Source: UBA6168 sp039819485 (GTDB taxonomy: Bacteria; Bacteroidota; Bacteroidia; Chitinophagales; Saprospiraceae). From it: DNA of 64,000 nt. Position 1 is the stretch's first letter, and each line of letters opens with the position of its first letter. Shown one piece after another: positions 52,801-59,668 of this stretch. The DNA is taken from the NCBI GenBank assembly GCA_039819485.1, contig JBCBRY010000001.1:124001-188000 (forward strand), written 5' to 3'. The position numbers were made by a program, and so were the translations under genes. The notes beneath the pieces are model-generated. The model was not told the origin of the DNA, searched no databases, and was given only the letters and a program-made list of their open reading frames with translations.

Positions 52801-52995
52801 GCTTACGACATTTGGGGCGACACCGTCAATATTGCAGAACGACTGCAATCCAAAGGCGAAGTGGGCAAGGTCAATATTTCAAAAACAACCCATGAACTGG
52901 TCAAGAACAATTTCCATTGTAAATACCGCGGCAAAATCGAAGCGAAGCATCAAGGAGAGATTGATATGTATTTTGTGGAAGACCGGCTTGGCTGA
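49846..52995 (+). CDS. class III adenylate cyclase with periplasmic two-component-type sensor (Reg_prop, Y_Y_Y)
   Basis: The start is a TTG at 49846. It is the only start that keeps the signal peptide (KIHQYIILFLALGTWVGLPAQ), since the next in-frame ATG is about 70 codons later. Reg_prop propeller repeats fill residues about 25-690 (GIEDGLSQRDIFKVLQDSSG, IWVSTDNGLARLD), then a Y_Y_Y domain (about 700-785) and one membrane helix near 787-807. A coiled linker with NILPADTAEEL precedes a class III cyclase (about 860-1040). Metal Asp residues are in VMFTDFQGF and TIGDAY. The purine-specifying pair is Lys (EKIKTIG) and Asp (YDIWGDTVN), which indicates ATP and so cAMP. Confidence 0.9.
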   Translation: MKIHQYIILFLALGTWVGLPAQNDLLRVHNFGIEDGLSQRDIFKVLQDSSGFLWIVTKNSLDRYDGHHFRQMYQGDQKNFLPKGVRYNMLIGPDDEVWYSRGDALIRIDPKDQHADTMEVLPHTGDIAWFNNMCLDRQGRIWTIEYSGKDSSSTLHIRDENGLSEPIVKFPGKHSHHPITSVDGFIHIAAYENEIWVYDLEGKQVSQFEFPAPANEKAYSRVIELKTTPDGTVWALLAHGQLYYQAPGATSFVRHPMSDSGFDHFLPSAFMVESTGDIWICGLVSNDHHSNENSPCSSFQPGAALLHYNSISKRIDDYSYFLKKALPYAEAPRQIFMDHTGVIWISTTFGLIRMVENNLFERYMSDGNDCCRDGICSMRGITEDDEGNIYFSYYSSIHVLNPRNGSLVPLFSNQLSYPYTLLHDRGHLYTGEGLQINLSNLQVDTVVQGMAMTEGVVMKDADGDIWFGCQNKLKYYSPAAQSKTDYQDPTGLLEQSELEHITYLHPSKERSHFWVATRKKGIFKTHKKNGVVAHYHTKSEPALPHNRILAVLEKNNSLWVASAVGLCQLDLERDSIRVFTTEDGLTNNFINGLLPEGDSAIWVSTDNGLARLDIEKGTFSNFYKADGLSNNEFNRSSFHVADDGRMYFGGIDGINAFYPNYRYGERRTKMNSHLLFTKFTKFDGEKDVTQMTGLASGNQISLSHSDETFSFYYSLGDFTDPKTHLYSYKLEGFNSDWSEPTPLNFARFVNVPPGKYTFRARAARAKSDWVKQELAVPVLIRQAFYKTNWFRILAFALITLLVYGIMRYRLHLVEKHERELELLVQDRTRELVTAKAKSDELLLNILPADTAEELKQNGSAKARRHDDVTVMFTDFQGFSFIARNLEPEALVAEIDHCFRAFDEIIEEFKLEKIKTIGDAYLCGGGLHGEEKTDAAIRVTQAALKIQCFLNEYSKERNAQERPCFQARIGIHSGPVVAGIVGIKKFAYDIWGDTVNIAERLQSKGEVGKVNISKTTHELVKNNFHCKYRGKIEAKHQGEIDMYFVEDRLG

Positions 52996-52998
52996 ATT

Positions 52999-53078
52999 AA
53001 CGATTAAAGGATTGAAGATCAACGATTGGAGATTATCAAAGCAATCAAAAATCCTTGATCTCCAATCCTTTAATCGTT
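52999..53078. repeat. inverted repeat with 24-base arms, terminator position
   Basis: Arms 52999-53022 and 53055-53078 differ at one base and contain AACGATTAAAGGATTG. The hairpin lies between the convergent cyclase and esterase genes, 3 bases beyond each stop, so a bidirectional terminator role fits. Confidence 0.75.
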
Positions 53079-53080
53079 GA

Positions 53081-53767
53081 TCACAGCAGCCCCTCCAGCA
53101 CTTCCCACACATTTTCCACCAATACAAACTGGCCTTTCTCGTTCGGGTGGATGCGGTCGCCCTGGTTCAGTTCGGGGATACCGGCGACGCCATCAAGGAA
53201 AAAAGGGATCAGAGCGGTGTTGTGCTTTTCGGCCAACTCCGGGTACATTTTGCGGAAAGCCGAAGTATATTGTTCGCCCATGTTAGGTGGAGCTTCCATA
53301 CCGGACAAGACGATTTTTGCATCGGGGTATTTATTCTTGACAGAAAGAATAATGGCCTCGAGGTTTTCCTTGGAAGCTTCCGGCGAAATGCCCCGCAGCG
53401 CGTCGTTACCGCCCAGTTCGAGTACAAAAATATCGACCGGTTGGCGCAGCACCCAGGAGACCCGCTCCTTGCCGCCTGCGGTCGTTTCTCCACTCAACCC
53501 TGCGTTGATCGCTTTATAGGGCAGCTCCAGTGAATCCAGTCGCTGCTGGATGAGCGAGACATAGCCCTCCGACGGATCAAGACCATAAGCGGCCGTGAGG
53601 CTGTTGCCAAAGAACAGGATGTTTTGTCGTTTGGCCGGTGTGTCCGGTTCCGTTACTTTCTTTTCTTTTTTTCCGCTGTCAGCCACCCCGGCCTGATCAC
53701 CAGTGCCATCGTTACAAGCTATTAGTAAGGTGAACGTCAAAAAAACATATAAAATGGTATGGTTCAT
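53081..53767 (-). CDS. SGNH/GDSL esterase (TesA-like), lipoprotein
   Basis: The lipoprotein signal peptide ends LLIAC (Cys18), followed by an acidic/Lys linker. The catalytic Ser56 is in FFGNSLTAAYGL, block III is VLELGGNDAL and the Asp/His pair is GDRIHPNEKG near the end. These are the four blocks of TesA-type arylesterases/lysophospholipases. It should hydrolyse acyl esters in the periplasm. The Asp of the usual GDSL is Asn here (GNSL), a change seen in some family members. Confidence 0.88.
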   Translation of the reverse strand: MNHTILYVFLTFTLLIACNDGTGDQAGVADSGKKEKKVTEPDTPAKRQNILFFGNSLTAAYGLDPSEGYVSLIQQRLDSLELPYKAINAGLSGETTAGGKERVSWVLRQPVDIFVLELGGNDALRGISPEASKENLEAIILSVKNKYPDAKIVLSGMEAPPNMGEQYTSAFRKMYPELAEKHNTALIPFFLDGVAGIPELNQGDRIHPNEKGQFVLVENVWEVLEGLL

Positions 53768-53951
53768 GAATGCTGATTTTGCTGCAAATAAATAGTAAAC
53801 AAAGAGAATTCGTTTTTTTTAACCAAATAAATTCCTGGAAGTTTGAAAGGGAATGCTGTTTGCTGTAGAATCCAACTACTAATTGTATCAAATTCTGTAA
53901 ATCCATGTTAATTTAAACACTCCGTCAATCACAATCTATTTTATTAAAAAC

Positions 53952-54368
53952 ATGAAGACCATTTTAGTAGAAGACAATATCGCAGAAGCCAGGCTGACCC
54001 AGTTTGCTTATTCAGCAGTCGCTCCAACGACCGAGCTGGTTCATTGCAACAGTGGCACCTCATTCTTCGAAACCCTCGAAAAAACGCCACCGGAAACCAT
54101 TGCTTATATCCTGTTGGATTTGAACATGCCGGCGATCAGTGGTTTTGACGTATTGAAAATGCTGGCCGCCCACAAGGAGTGGAGCTGGCTCCCCACCATC
54201 GTTCTGACATCGTCCTCCAATCAAAAAGATATTCTTGCCAGTTATGAACTGGGGGCAAATGCCTACGTGACCAAGCCAATTTTGATGGATGATTTAAATA
54301 AAATAATTGCCCACATCCATAAGTTTTGGGGAGAAGAAAACAGGTTGCCGGGTTATGCTGGTTTTTAA
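53952..54368 (+). CDS. single-domain response regulator (CheY-like receiver)
   Basis: The 138-residue protein has the acidic pair in ILVEDN, phospho-acceptor Asp56 in LLDLNMP, VLTSSS (Thr) and the conserved Lys in YVTKPI. It has no output domain. Such receivers in Bacteroidota often receive phosphate from hybrid kinases elsewhere. The queG gene is convergent, ending 5 bases beyond it. Confidence 0.9.
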   Translation: MKTILVEDNIAEARLTQFAYSAVAPTTELVHCNSGTSFFETLEKTPPETIAYILLDLNMPAISGFDVLKMLAAHKEWSWLPTIVLTSSSNQKDILASYELGANAYVTKPILMDDLNKIIAHIHKFWGEENRLPGYAGF

Positions 54369-54373
54369 TTGGG

Positions 54374-55297
54374 TCATCGTTTTTTTAAAAATTCAATGTT
54401 CCGTTTTAGCCCGCTGAACTTGGTGCGCTTCACGGCCGACTTTTTGAATATTTTTTTAAATACCTCTTCGGTAATTTCCTCCCACTCTTTTTTTTCCATT
54501 TTCATTAATTCCGGATGCGGTTCAAACGCTGGCTCCTGGTGTGTTTTGGCAAAACGGTTCCACGGGCAAACTTCTTGACATATATCGCAGCCAAACATCC
54601 AGCCCTCCATTTGTCCATTGAATTCCTCCGGTATTTCATCGCGCAACTCGATCGTCAGATAAGAAATACATTTTGAGGCATCCAATAAATAGCCCTGTGG
54701 CGAGATGGCCTCAGTCGGGCAGGCATCGATACAGCGGGTGCAGGTACCACAATAATCTTTCATCGGGTGACCGGTCATTAATTCCAGATCAATAATCAGT
54801 TCCGCCAAAAAAAAATAAGAACCTGCCTTGGGGTGAATCAACAAGGTATTCTTTCCCGTCCAGCCCACACCTGCATACCTGGCCCAGTCCCTTTCCATTA
54901 CTGGCGCCGAATCAACAAAGCAACGGCCGTTTACTTCACCTATATTTTCTTCGATAAAATAAATTAATGCTTTTAATTTTCTTTTTAAAACAAAATGGTA
55001 GTCCTGCCCATAGGCGTACCGGGCTATTTTAGGAGCATCCATATTTTTTTGTACTTCCTTCGGAAAATAATTGTGCATCAATACCACCACCGACTTAGCA
55101 CCTGGAACCAGCTTGGTCGGATCAATTCTTTTTTCAAAGTGGTTTTCCATGTACTGCATTTTTCCGTGGAAACCACTGTTGAGCCATTGCTCTAACCGCC
55201 GGGCTTCATGGTCCAGCTGCCGGGCCCTCGCAATGCCAACGAAAGAAAAGCCGAGGCGGTCAGCTTCGGCTCGGATTAATTCGGTATTTTTTTCAAT
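54374..55297 (-). CDS. queG: epoxyqueuosine reductase, apparent ATT start
   Basis: The frame contains the full QueG N-terminus (IEKNTELIRAEADRLGFSFV, then GFHGKMQYMENHFEKRIDP) upstream of the first in-frame ATG at 55157-55159. No ATG, GTG or TTG occurs in that region after an in-frame stop. An ATT at 55295-55297 gives a 308-residue protein of normal size. Cobalamin and Fe-S motifs are present: VMERDWARYAGVGWTGKNT, CGTCTRCIDACPTEAI and CDICQEVCPWN. The enzyme reduces epoxyqueuosine to queuosine in tRNA. Annotation from the ATG would lose 46 conserved residues. A base change at a former start is an alternative. Confidence 0.88.
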   Translation of the reverse strand: MEKNTELIRAEADRLGFSFVGIARARQLDHEARRLEQWLNSGFHGKMQYMENHFEKRIDPTKLVPGAKSVVVLMHNYFPKEVQKNMDAPKIARYAYGQDYHFVLKRKLKALIYFIEENIGEVNGRCFVDSAPVMERDWARYAGVGWTGKNTLLIHPKAGSYFFLAELIIDLELMTGHPMKDYCGTCTRCIDACPTEAISPQGYLLDASKCISYLTIELRDEIPEEFNGQMEGWMFGCDICQEVCPWNRFAKTHQEPAFEPHPELMKMEKKEWEEITEEVFKKIFKKSAVKRTKFSGLKRNIEFLKKR

Positions 55298-55330
55298 TAA
55301 TCTAATTGGTTATTATTTTAATATCGACAA

Positions 55331-55550
55331 AAAATGTCATTTTTATCTTAGCCTGAAACCCATACTGAAACATTGAAAACCATTTTCATCCAAAAAGAAA
55401 AATGACATTTTAACACCGCTCGGTGAGCTGCCAAAACCACAAAATGTCATTTTTATCTTAGCCTGAAACCCATACTGAAACATTGAAAACCATTTTTTCG
55501 CAAAAAGAAAAATGACATTTTAACACCGCTTAGTGGGCAAATAAAACCAC
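55331..55550. repeat. two tandem 110-bp units, each with 14-bp terminal inverted repeats
   Basis: Unit A (55331-55440) and unit B (55441-55550) are nearly identical. Each holds AAAATGTCATTTTT at its left (55331-55344 in A) and its perfect reverse complement (55398-55411 in A), bounding an 81-base element, plus about 29 bases of diverged tail. The inside reads ATCTTAGCCTGAAACCCATA. They lie between the uvrD and queG genes, upstream of queG. No protein is encoded. Confidence 0.9.
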
Positions 55551-55560
55551 AAAAAATATT

Positions 55561-57930
55561 TTAACTGATAATCTGCAATCTCGCAAACCGCAGCATAATC
55601 CTTTTTTGTTTCTCGGTTTCCAGGTCGTCAAAAAAGATGGTCGCAATGCGCTTGTCCCGCTGGCCATCCACGGAAATGACTTTTCCTTCCCCAAATTTCA
55701 TGTGCAGTATTTTTTGTCCGGCCTGAATATCGCTGGACGGGCTGGGCTTGAATTTGGCTGGATCGACGACCATTTTCGGACGGGCCGCTGTGCGTTTGAA
55801 ATTGCCTCTGACTCCGGAGGTCTGTCTTTTTGGCGAGCCGCCCATCGAATTTTCAAAGCGGCCAAAAGAATTTCTCGATTTACTGCCCACCGGTGCGGAC
55901 ACATCCAAATGCTGCAACTCGATTTCATCCAAGAAGCGGCTGGGCGAGTTGAATCGCTCTTGCCCAAAGCGGTACCGGCTATTGGCGTAGCTCAACGTCA
56001 GAAACTGTTCGGCCCGGGTGATGGCCACATAGAATAAACGGCGTTCTTCATCCAGACCTTCCGGTGTATCCATGCTCATGAACGAAGGAAACAACTGCTC
56101 CTCCATCCCCGTCACAAAAACACTTTTGAACTCCAGTCCCTTGGCTGCGTGAACCGACATCAGGGAGACGTAGTCATCATTGTTATTGGCTTCGTCAAGG
56201 TCGGTCATCAGGGCGATGTTTTGTAGGTAGGCGGCCAGTGAACGATCGTTCTGGTCGACAGGGCCTTGTGCCAAATCCTCTCCTTCCACCTCGATTTCAT
56301 CCTGGGTTTCGAGTACATCGTTTTCCACAAATGTTTTGATCCCATCGAGCAAACTGCGGACATTTTCTGCCCGGTTCATCCCCTCAACCGTCTTATCCGC
56401 GTTGAGCGTTTTCATCAAACCAGACTGCCGGGCTATGTACTCCCCGATGGTGTGTGCATCGCAGGTTTTGGATTTTTGAATGAACTCTTGGATCATTTTG
56501 ATGAAATTGCCGATCGAATTTTTGGTGCGGGCAGGCAGGTTGATTTCGAAAAGTGATTCCCACATCGTTTTGTTGTGCTGGTCGGCGTAAGCGCTGATTT
56601 TCTCAAGGGTTGTTGTGCCGATGCCACGGCGTGGATAATTGATCACGCGGCGCAGTGCCTCCTCGTCCCGCTGGTTGATGGTCAGCCGCATGTAGGCAAT
56701 CAGGTCTTTGATTTCTTTTCGTTGGTAAAACGACAGGCCACCGAATACCCGGTAAGGGATGTTGTAATTGCGCAGCCACTCTTCAAAAACCCTCGACTGG
56801 GCGTTGGTACGGTAAAGAATGGCGATTTCATTATTGGCCAGGTGGTTGCGGTTTTTTTGTTCCACAATAAAACTGGCCACCCGTTTGCCCTCTTCACTAT
56901 CGGTTACCGCTTTGATGATCCTGATCTTTTGGCCATCTCCCTTATTGGAGAAAATGGTTTTCTGGATCTGCTTGCTGTTATAGGAAATGACCTCGTTGGC
57001 AGCCTTTACGATATGCTCGGTAGAGCGGTAGTTTTCCTCCAGTTTGAACACCTTGATACCAAAACTTTTAAAGTCCTGCTCGTAGTCCAGAATGTTCTGG
57101 ATGGTGGCGCCCCGGAAGGCATAAATACTTTGGGCATCATCGCCGACCACACAGACGTTGCGGGGGCTACCCTGGTAATTCACGAATTTTTTAACGATGG
57201 AATATTGTAAATAATTGGTGTCCTGAAACTCGTCGACCAATAGGTAATTGAAGCGCTTGCGGTATTTATCCGCTACCGCGGGGTGGTTTTGAAAGAGTTC
57301 ATACAGACGAAACAGCAAGTCATCGAAATCCATAGCTCCAGAGCGCTTGCAGCGGGCGGTGTATTTTTTATAAATTTCATAAAAATAAGGCCGGCGGGCC
57401 GCCCGGTCTTCTTCCCGCAGGTCGGCCTTGGTTTCATATAATTTTGGGGTAATCAGGTTGCTTTTACAGGAAGAGATCCGGGAACGGATGGTGTTCACAT
57501 TGTATTGCTCCTTGTTCAGGTTCATCTCTTTGATGATGGAGCTGATGACACTCTTCGTATCGTCGGAATCATAGATCGTAAAATTGGAAGGGTAACCGAT
57601 ATGCTCGGCTTCGTACCGCAAGATGCGGGCGAAAATACTATGGAAAGTACCTGCCCACACACGTTGTGCTCGCGTCCCCACTACCTTTTCGATCCGCTCT
57701 TTCATTTCCCTGGCCGCTTTGTTGGTAAAGGTCAAAGCAAGAATTTCCCAGGGTGCCACGCCTTTTTCGATCAAGTGGGCAATGCGGTAGGTCAGTACCC
57801 TTGTTTTCCCTGAGCCAGGTCCCGCTACTACCAGTACCGGCCCATCCGTGGTGGTGACCGCTTGCCGCTGTACGGTGTTAAGTTGCTGCAAATAGGAACC
57901 TTGTGTCTGTTTGTTGTCCAAGTCGAGCAT
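55561..57930 (-). CDS. uvrD: UvrD/PcrA-family ATP-dependent DNA helicase
   Basis: The 789-residue protein has Q motif LNTVQRQAV, Walker A VVAGPGSGKT, AGTFHSIFARIL, motif II VDEFQDTNYLQY, motif III GDDAQSIYAFRGA, motif IV LEENYRST, motif V LMSVHAAKGLEF and motif VI YVAITRAEQFL. These order it firmly with UvrD/PcrA. The C-terminal region has the Tudor-like IATIFFDDLETEKQKRIML found in PcrA. It unwinds DNA 3' to 5' in repair and replication restart. It is followed by the AhpD-like gene upstream on the same strand. Confidence 0.93.
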   Translation of the reverse strand: MLDLDNKQTQGSYLQQLNTVQRQAVTTTDGPVLVVAGPGSGKTRVLTYRIAHLIEKGVAPWEILALTFTNKAAREMKERIEKVVGTRAQRVWAGTFHSIFARILRYEAEHIGYPSNFTIYDSDDTKSVISSIIKEMNLNKEQYNVNTIRSRISSCKSNLITPKLYETKADLREEDRAARRPYFYEIYKKYTARCKRSGAMDFDDLLFRLYELFQNHPAVADKYRKRFNYLLVDEFQDTNYLQYSIVKKFVNYQGSPRNVCVVGDDAQSIYAFRGATIQNILDYEQDFKSFGIKVFKLEENYRSTEHIVKAANEVISYNSKQIQKTIFSNKGDGQKIRIIKAVTDSEEGKRVASFIVEQKNRNHLANNEIAILYRTNAQSRVFEEWLRNYNIPYRVFGGLSFYQRKEIKDLIAYMRLTINQRDEEALRRVINYPRRGIGTTTLEKISAYADQHNKTMWESLFEINLPARTKNSIGNFIKMIQEFIQKSKTCDAHTIGEYIARQSGLMKTLNADKTVEGMNRAENVRSLLDGIKTFVENDVLETQDEIEVEGEDLAQGPVDQNDRSLAAYLQNIALMTDLDEANNNDDYVSLMSVHAAKGLEFKSVFVTGMEEQLFPSFMSMDTPEGLDEERRLFYVAITRAEQFLTLSYANSRYRFGQERFNSPSRFLDEIELQHLDVSAPVGSKSRNSFGRFENSMGGSPKRQTSGVRGNFKRTAARPKMVVDPAKFKPSPSSDIQAGQKILHMKFGEGKVISVDGQRDKRIATIFFDDLETEKQKRIMLRFARLQIIS

Positions 57931-58001
57931 TTGTTGTTGATTGTTGATTGCTATTTGTTAATTATTCTCCCTTTCCCCCGCCTCTCACTTTTCTCACTCT
58001 A

Positions 58002-58346
58002 TCACTTTTCACCTACCAATTCCTCCCAATACTCCACCGCCCGGCGGGTATGTGGGATACAAATGGAGCCTCCCACCAGGTTGGCGATGGAAAACACTTC
58101 AAAAACCTCATCGGTGGTAACGCCCAGTTCGTGGCATGTGCCGAGGTGGTAACGGATACAATCATCACAGCGGAGGACCATGGAAGCCACCAGGCCGAGC
58201 AATTCCTTGGTTTTCACGTCGAGGGCACCTTCCTGGTAGGTGGTTTTATCTAAAGCGAAGAAACGGTTGAGGGCTTTGTTGTTTTGGGCGAAGATTTTTT
58301 CGTTCATCTTCGTTCGGTAGTCGTTAAAATCTTTTACTAAACTCAT
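58002..58346 (-). CDS. carboxymuconolactone decarboxylase/AhpD-like protein
   Basis: The 114-residue protein has the CMD fold: ALNRFFALDKTTYQEGAL, LLGLVASMVLRCDDCIRYHL and GVTTDEVFEVFSIANLVGG. The CDDC pair followed by IRYHL (CxxCxxxH-like) is the redox-active site of AhpD-type proteins, which help reduce peroxiredoxin. It is 71 bases upstream of uvrD on the same strand and has its own -7 element. Confidence 0.88.
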   Translation of the reverse strand: MSLVKDFNDYRTKMNEKIFAQNNKALNRFFALDKTTYQEGALDVKTKELLGLVASMVLRCDDCIRYHLGTCHELGVTTDEVFEVFSIANLVGGSICIPHTRRAVEYWEELVGEK

Positions 58347-58384
58347 CGTACGATTAAAGTTTGGGTGAATATTTGGAACACGGA

Positions 58385-58392
58385 CAAAGGTA
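58385..58392 (-). promoter_or_regulatory. -7 promoter element TACCTTTG of the AhpD-like gene
   Basis: On the minus strand TACCTTTG matches TAnnTTTG, 38 bases before the start at 58346. Confidence 0.5.
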
Positions 58393-58507
58393 AAGTAAAT
58401 GCAGGCGAAAGCGGGTTGATAATCTGGAGAGTTAGTCCAACTTTATTGAAGATTGAAGAGTTTTGGGCAGCGAGCCCATAGGTAAATTGCTGTTGCCTGT
58501 TGGGCAT

Positions 58508-58735
58508 AAAAAAAGCAGGGAACCGAACAGTCTGTTCCGTCGGCCCCTGCCATTTCCAAAAAAATTGGGAACGTGGACATTAGGCCTTTGTGACGGGACT
58601 TTTTATTAAAGTCACTAGCGATTTTGCTGGATTCCAGGTTTTTACTTTGCGAACAAAGAAGCATGTAAAACAATTACTATATTTCACCGCCAAAAGCAAA
58701 ACATGATTTGCCGACTGCCCGCATTCCCTACTTCT
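58508..58735 (-). ncRNA. candidate structured non-coding RNA with intrinsic terminator (possibly 6S-like)
   Basis: A strong minus-strand terminator (GCAGGG...CCCTGC, 58515-58550, followed by seven T at 58508-58514) has no protein gene upstream of it on that strand. The sequence near 58724-58732 (AGUAGGGAA in the RNA) is complementary to the 3' side UUCCCUGCU, and the next bases (GGGCAGUC) pair with GACUGUUC, giving a 5'-3' closing helix of about 17 pairs. Hairpins inside include CUUUGUUCGCAAAG and GACUUU/AAAGUC. A length near 228 and closed ends resemble 6S RNA. The 5' end is estimated from pairing. No exact promoter element was seen. Confidence 0.45.
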
Positions 58736-58863
58736 TTCCAAATTATATTTTTTTGTAAAAAAAACGCTTTGGGCAAAAAAATTGCATCCATCTCTTTGAT
58801 CCTCCCTTACATCTTTCATTGCTCCCCCGAAAGTTTGAGATTTTTCTCCTAAAAATTTTTCTA

Positions 58864-59595
58864 ATGAAATTCACCTTTGCCACTTTTTGCTTCTTCACAA
58901 TGCTCCTTTTACAAGCATGCGGACCGGGCCAAAAAGAACAGGACATCCGCCGGCAAGCTGCCAAAAAACAAAAAGTAGTTTTAGAAAACCAACCTGCGGC
59001 TCCGACTGCCTCCAACATCGGGAAACGCACTGCCGAGGAAATGGTAGCGGCAGGGTTCAAACGGTACGGTATTGAAAAAGGCATGCTGATTTTCCGGATG
59101 GACGGAGCGCTCATCGGCACCGAAAATGTGTATTTCGACCACTGGGGATGGCGCGAAGGCAAATACATACAGACAGCGGCCGATATCGGCCCTTATGATA
59201 AAAAAGAAAATAAAGTCCAATTCCTGGACGGTGAACGACGGTACGAATATGACCCGGCCTCGGGCAAAGCCTATTTCTTTGAAAGCAAACAGGTGCAAAA
59301 ATCAGCCGACCGCTACCAGACCAAAGACATGACCGTCGTGGGGGATGAAATGATCAAGCAAATGGGAGGCATCATTGCCGGCACTTCTGAAATACAGGGG
59401 CTCACCTGTGAGGTTTGGGATATTGACCCTTATAAAACGGAGCTAAGCATGTGGAAGGGAATAACCATGGGTGAGCGATCCCATCCAAACAATATCCCTG
59501 TAGCCCGCACTTGTGTTTCTATAGATACTACCTCGGAAATCCCATTGGAAAAAATGGTTTTGCCAGCACACATCGAACTGGTAAAAGCCAATTGA
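58864..59595 (+). CDS. hypothetical lipoprotein, 243 aa
   Basis: The ATG at 58864 (MKFTFATFCFFTMLLLQACG) gives a lipoprotein signal with lipobox LLQAC. A longer frame upstream is not needed. The mature protein has a charged linker (KEQDIRRQAAKKQKVVLEN) and a beta-rich domain with KGMLIFRMDGALIGTENVYF, a pattern of repeated strands, and EIQGLTCEVWDIDPYKTELS. It resembles LolA-like or DUF4412-type lipoprotein folds but I cannot confirm it. It is convergent with the RRM gene across a strong terminator. Confidence 0.72.
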   Translation: MKFTFATFCFFTMLLLQACGPGQKEQDIRRQAAKKQKVVLENQPAAPTASNIGKRTAEEMVAAGFKRYGIEKGMLIFRMDGALIGTENVYFDHWGWREGKYIQTAADIGPYDKKENKVQFLDGERRYEYDPASGKAYFFESKQVQKSADRYQTKDMTVVGDEMIKQMGGIIAGTSEIQGLTCEVWDIDPYKTELSMWKGITMGERSHPNNIPVARTCVSIDTTSEIPLEKMVLPAHIELVKAN

Positions 59596-59610
59596 ATTTA
59601 TCCCCAACAA

Positions 59611-59650
59611 AAAAACGGCCTGCATGGAATCACTCCCGCAGGCCGTTTTT
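59611..59650. terminator. bidirectional intrinsic terminator
   Basis: AAAAACGGCCTGC (59611-59623) pairs with its exact complement (59638-59650) around a 14-base loop, flanked by A and T runs. It ends both the lipoprotein and the RRM genes. Confidence 0.85.
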
Positions 59651-59668
59651 AATTTATATGTATTTAGA

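Noticed and set aside
55331..55550. CRISPR-like repeat at 55 kb
   Set aside because: Only two 110-base units without spacers of constant size, and no cas genes.
58443..58819. Two overlapping minus-strand frames of 76 and 79 codons
   Set aside because: They cross the terminator and the paired ends of the candidate RNA and show no protein features.
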